From NCBI GenBank assembly GCA_027625225.1, contig JAQBWG010000024.1:1-13249 (forward strand): a stretch of DNA of 13,249 nt. The letters run 5' to 3'. Below the pieces are notes generated by a model. It saw nothing but the letters and a program-made list of their open reading frames with translations. It was not told the DNA's origin and did not search any database. This document shows, piece after piece, positions 11,533 through 13,249 of this stretch. This stretch comes from Chloroflexota bacterium (GTDB lineage Bacteria; Chloroflexota; Dehalococcoidia; Lucifugimonadales; VGZR01). Within the stretch, counting starts at the first letter, position 1; each line of letters starts with the position of its first letter. The position numbers and the translations under genes are program-made.

Positions 11533-12741
11533 TTGATAGATCAAAAAGCAGTGGAAGCCGCCAAGAAACATTTTGGCACGGTTGTCGAGCAGCAGCTCGA
11601 AAGGGTTGAACGACTCAAAAAGGAGGGCGACTGGACCGACTATTCCAAGGTTTCGCCCATCATCATCGGCATCCTCGGAGGCGACGGCATCGGACCGACC
11701 ATCTCTGCAGAGGCGCAGCGCGTCCTCGAATACCTGCTTCGCAACGAGGTGAAAAGCGGGAAGGTAAAATTCCGCGTTCTCGAGGGACTGACTATCGAGA
11801 ACCGGGCCGCGAAGATGAAGGCCATTCCGGACGATGTGCTGGCAGAGATTAAGAAGTGCCACGTCACGCTTAAAGGCCCGACGCATACGCCGGAGAAGGG
11901 CGACGGATGGCCGAACATCGAAAGCGCGAACGTGGCCATGCGCAAGGAACTCGACCTGTTCGCGAATGTGCGGCCGGTGCGTGTTCCTAAAGAGAATATC
12001 GACTGGACGTTCTTCCGCGAGAACACGGAAGACCTCTACGCGGTTGGCAGCCAGGGCATCAACGTGACCGCAGACCTTGCGGTGGACTTCCGGATTATCA
12101 CGTCGCAGGGCAGCGAGCGCATCATCGCCGCGGCGTTCGCCCACGCCAAGCGCATGGGTAAGAAGCGAGTGACTGCGGTTACGAAGGCTAACATCATAAA
12201 GACGACGGACGGAAAATTCCTGGATACCATGCAGAAGATTGGCAAGCAGTATCCGGATATCGAGTGGGATGGCTGGTATATCGACATCATGACGGCCAAA
12301 CTGCTGGACAAAAAGCGCCGGAACCAGTTCGAGGTGCTAGTGCTTCCGAACCTGTACGGCGATATCCTCACCGACGAAGCGGCCGAGCTTCAGGGCGGCG
12401 TGGGCACGGCGGGCAGCGCGAACATCGGCAAGCAGTACGCGATGTTCGAGGCTATCCACGGCAGCGCGCCGCGCATGATGAAGGAGGGTCGCGACAAGTT
12501 CGCCGACCCCAGTTCGATGGTACGGGCCAGCGCGATGCTGCTTGAGCACATCGGCTTCCCCGAGTTGGGCAGCAAGCTCAACAAGGCGCTGGACGTTTGT
12601 GGCCAGTACGAGAAGAAGGTTGTCCTCACCGGGCGCGACACCGGCGGTACCGCCAAGGAGTTGGGCGACTACATCATGGCTACCGTCGAGGATTCCACGC
12701 TGGAATCCCGATGGGACGGCTACGTGAAGGCCCAGGGATAG
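11533..12741 (+). CDS. icd: Isocitrate dehydrogenase
   Basis: A 402-residue member of the isocitrate/isopropylmalate dehydrogenase family that oxidises isocitrate to 2-oxoglutarate and CO2 in the TCA cycle. The isocitrate pocket is seen as Ser131, Asn133, Arg137 and Arg147 in ESANVAMRKELDLFANVRPV, with Arg162 and Tyr169 in FRENTEDLYA, Lys218 (TKANI) and acidic metal ligands Asp251, Asp277 and Asp281. The Ser-x-Asn-x-x-x-Arg pattern favours isocitrate over isopropylmalate. The nucleotide loop reads HGSAPRM: Arg314-Met315 replaces both the Lys-Tyr of NADP enzymes and the Asp-Ile of NAD enzymes, so coenzyme choice is unclear. The first 45 residues are a charged extension. The start is TTG 11533, fixed by AAGGAG at 11521-11526; no ATG fits. 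It lies 61 bases after oadA and 41 before mdh, probably in one operon. Confidence 0.93.
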   Translation: MIDQKAVEAAKKHFGTVVEQQLERVERLKKEGDWTDYSKVSPIIIGILGGDGIGPTISAEAQRVLEYLLRNEVKSGKVKFRVLEGLTIENRAAKMKAIPDDVLAEIKKCHVTLKGPTHTPEKGDGWPNIESANVAMRKELDLFANVRPVRVPKENIDWTFFRENTEDLYAVGSQGINVTADLAVDFRIITSQGSERIIAAAFAHAKRMGKKRVTAVTKANIIKTTDGKFLDTMQKIGKQYPDIEWDGWYIDIMTAKLLDKKRRNQFEVLVLPNLYGDILTDEAAELQGGVGTAGSANIGKQYAMFEAIHGSAPRMMKEGRDKFADPSSMVRASAMLLEHIGFPELGSKLNKALDVCGQYEKKVVLTGRDTGGTAKELGDYIMATVEDSTLESRWDGYVKAQG

Positions 12742-12782
12742 AACGTCACTTACCAAGCAGAAACGGAGACTAAATAGAAGAC

Positions 12783-13249
12783 ATGCGAAAGAAAGTTACA
12801 GTTGTAGGCGCTGGCAACGTGGGCGCAACCACGGCCCAGCGCATCTTCGATAAAGGTTACGCCGACGTTGTCCTAGTAGACATCGTAGAAGGACTACCGC
12901 AGGGCAAGGCTCTCGACATGCAGGAGTCAGGCCCGGTGCTGGGTACCGACGCGAAGGTCATCGGCACGAACGGGTACGAGGAGACGGCGGGTTCGGACAT
13001 CGTGGTCATCACCTCAGGCATCGCACGGAAGCCGGGGATGAGCCGCGACGACCTGCTGCTCACCAACATGAAAATCGTCACCTCGGTGGTAGAAGAGGTC
13101 GCCAAGCGGTCCCCTGACTGCGTCATTATCCCGGTGACCAATCCATTGGATGCGATGGCGCAGCAGGCGTTTAAAGTAAGCGGCTTCCCCAAGAACCGGG
13201 TCGTGGGTATGGCGGGAATCCTGGACACGGCCCGCTTCCGGACGTTCCT
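12783..13249 (+). CDS. mdh: Malate dehydrogenase, N-terminal part (3' end outside window)
   Basis: The first 155 residues of an LDH-like malate dehydrogenase, which interconverts malate and oxaloacetate with NAD. The Rossmann motif is GAGNVG (9-14) and Asp33 at the end of the second strand (VVLVDI) indicates NAD rather than NADP. Arg82 and Arg88 in ARKPGMSRDD mark malate over lactate (LDH has Gln at the first position). The VTNPLD segment and the substrate Asp/Arg pair in ILDTARF follow; the catalytic His lies beyond the window. The start is ATG 12783; possible ribosome sites are GGAG at 12765-12768 (14 bases away) or AGAAG at 12776-12780 (two bases away), neither ideal. It comes 41 bases after icd, and its product oxaloacetate is also the product or substrate of the biotin carboxyltransferase upstream. 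Confidence 0.95.
   Translation, partial: MRKKVTVVGAGNVGATTAQRIFDKGYADVVLVDIVEGLPQGKALDMQESGPVLGTDAKVIGTNGYEETAGSDIVVITSGIARKPGMSRDDLLLTNMKIVTSVVEEVAKRSPDCVIIPVTNPLDAMAQQAFKVSGFPKNRVVGMAGILDTARFRTF

Noticed and set aside
11533..12741. 3-isopropylmalate dehydrogenase
   Set aside because: The Ser131/Asn133/Arg137 pattern, the N-terminal extension and the neighbouring mdh fit isocitrate dehydrogenase; no leucine genes are nearby.

Overview
The window is about 13.2 kb of GC-rich bacterial chromosome with housekeeping genes. It starts inside a glycyl-tRNA synthetase gene and ends inside a malate dehydrogenase gene. The best taxonomic guess is Chloroflexota, perhaps Dehalococcoidia or a SAR202-like relative. 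This rests on an isocitrate dehydrogenase with a long N-terminal extension directly followed by an LDH-like malate dehydrogenase, an acyl-CoA carboxylase beta subunit next to a PycB/OadA-type protein, and frequent genes without Shine-Dalgarno sites. It is an inference, not a demonstrated placement.

Left part (1-4750), loosely packed: glyS 3' end (1-353); a hairpin-rich spacer; a RidA-family gene (566-1054) with a strong terminator; two leftward genes, a small coiled-coil protein (1216-1536) and an eight-helix membrane protein (1752-2609); a decayed duplicate of the ridA 3' end (2646-2720); a low-GC stretch with two conflicting ORFs (2755-3210); and sbcD (3404-4651), preceded by tandem TTGC-N4-GCAA dyads. 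Five short hairpin repeats with the same core but different, still self-complementary stems occupy these spacers. None was seen to the right of 4800.

Middle part (4750-7690): a TlpA-like lipoprotein thioredoxin and a CopD-like membrane protein (a possible copper/thiol envelope pair); a Trm112-like zinc-ribbon gene broken by a frameshift that looks like loss of one 5-bp repeat unit; then folP-folK on the minus strand with an 8-nt overlap.

Right part (7768-end): a compact plus-strand carbon-metabolism operon divergent from folP. It encodes a PccB/12S-type carboxyltransferase, an 82-residue unrecognised protein, a pyruvate/oxaloacetate carboxyltransferase fused to a biotinyl domain (5S plus 1.3S type), isocitrate dehydrogenase and malate dehydrogenase. 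No biotin carboxylase and no membrane decarboxylase subunit lies in the window. The pair could therefore be a two-gene methylmalonyl-CoA:pyruvate transcarboxylase feeding the TCA cycle, or two carboxylases that borrow a biotin carboxylase encoded elsewhere.

Plus-strand G/C skew changes sign between about 5.4 and 6.4 kb independently of gene direction: C-rich to the left, G-rich to the right. Genes on either strand follow this trend, so it is a positional property of the DNA.
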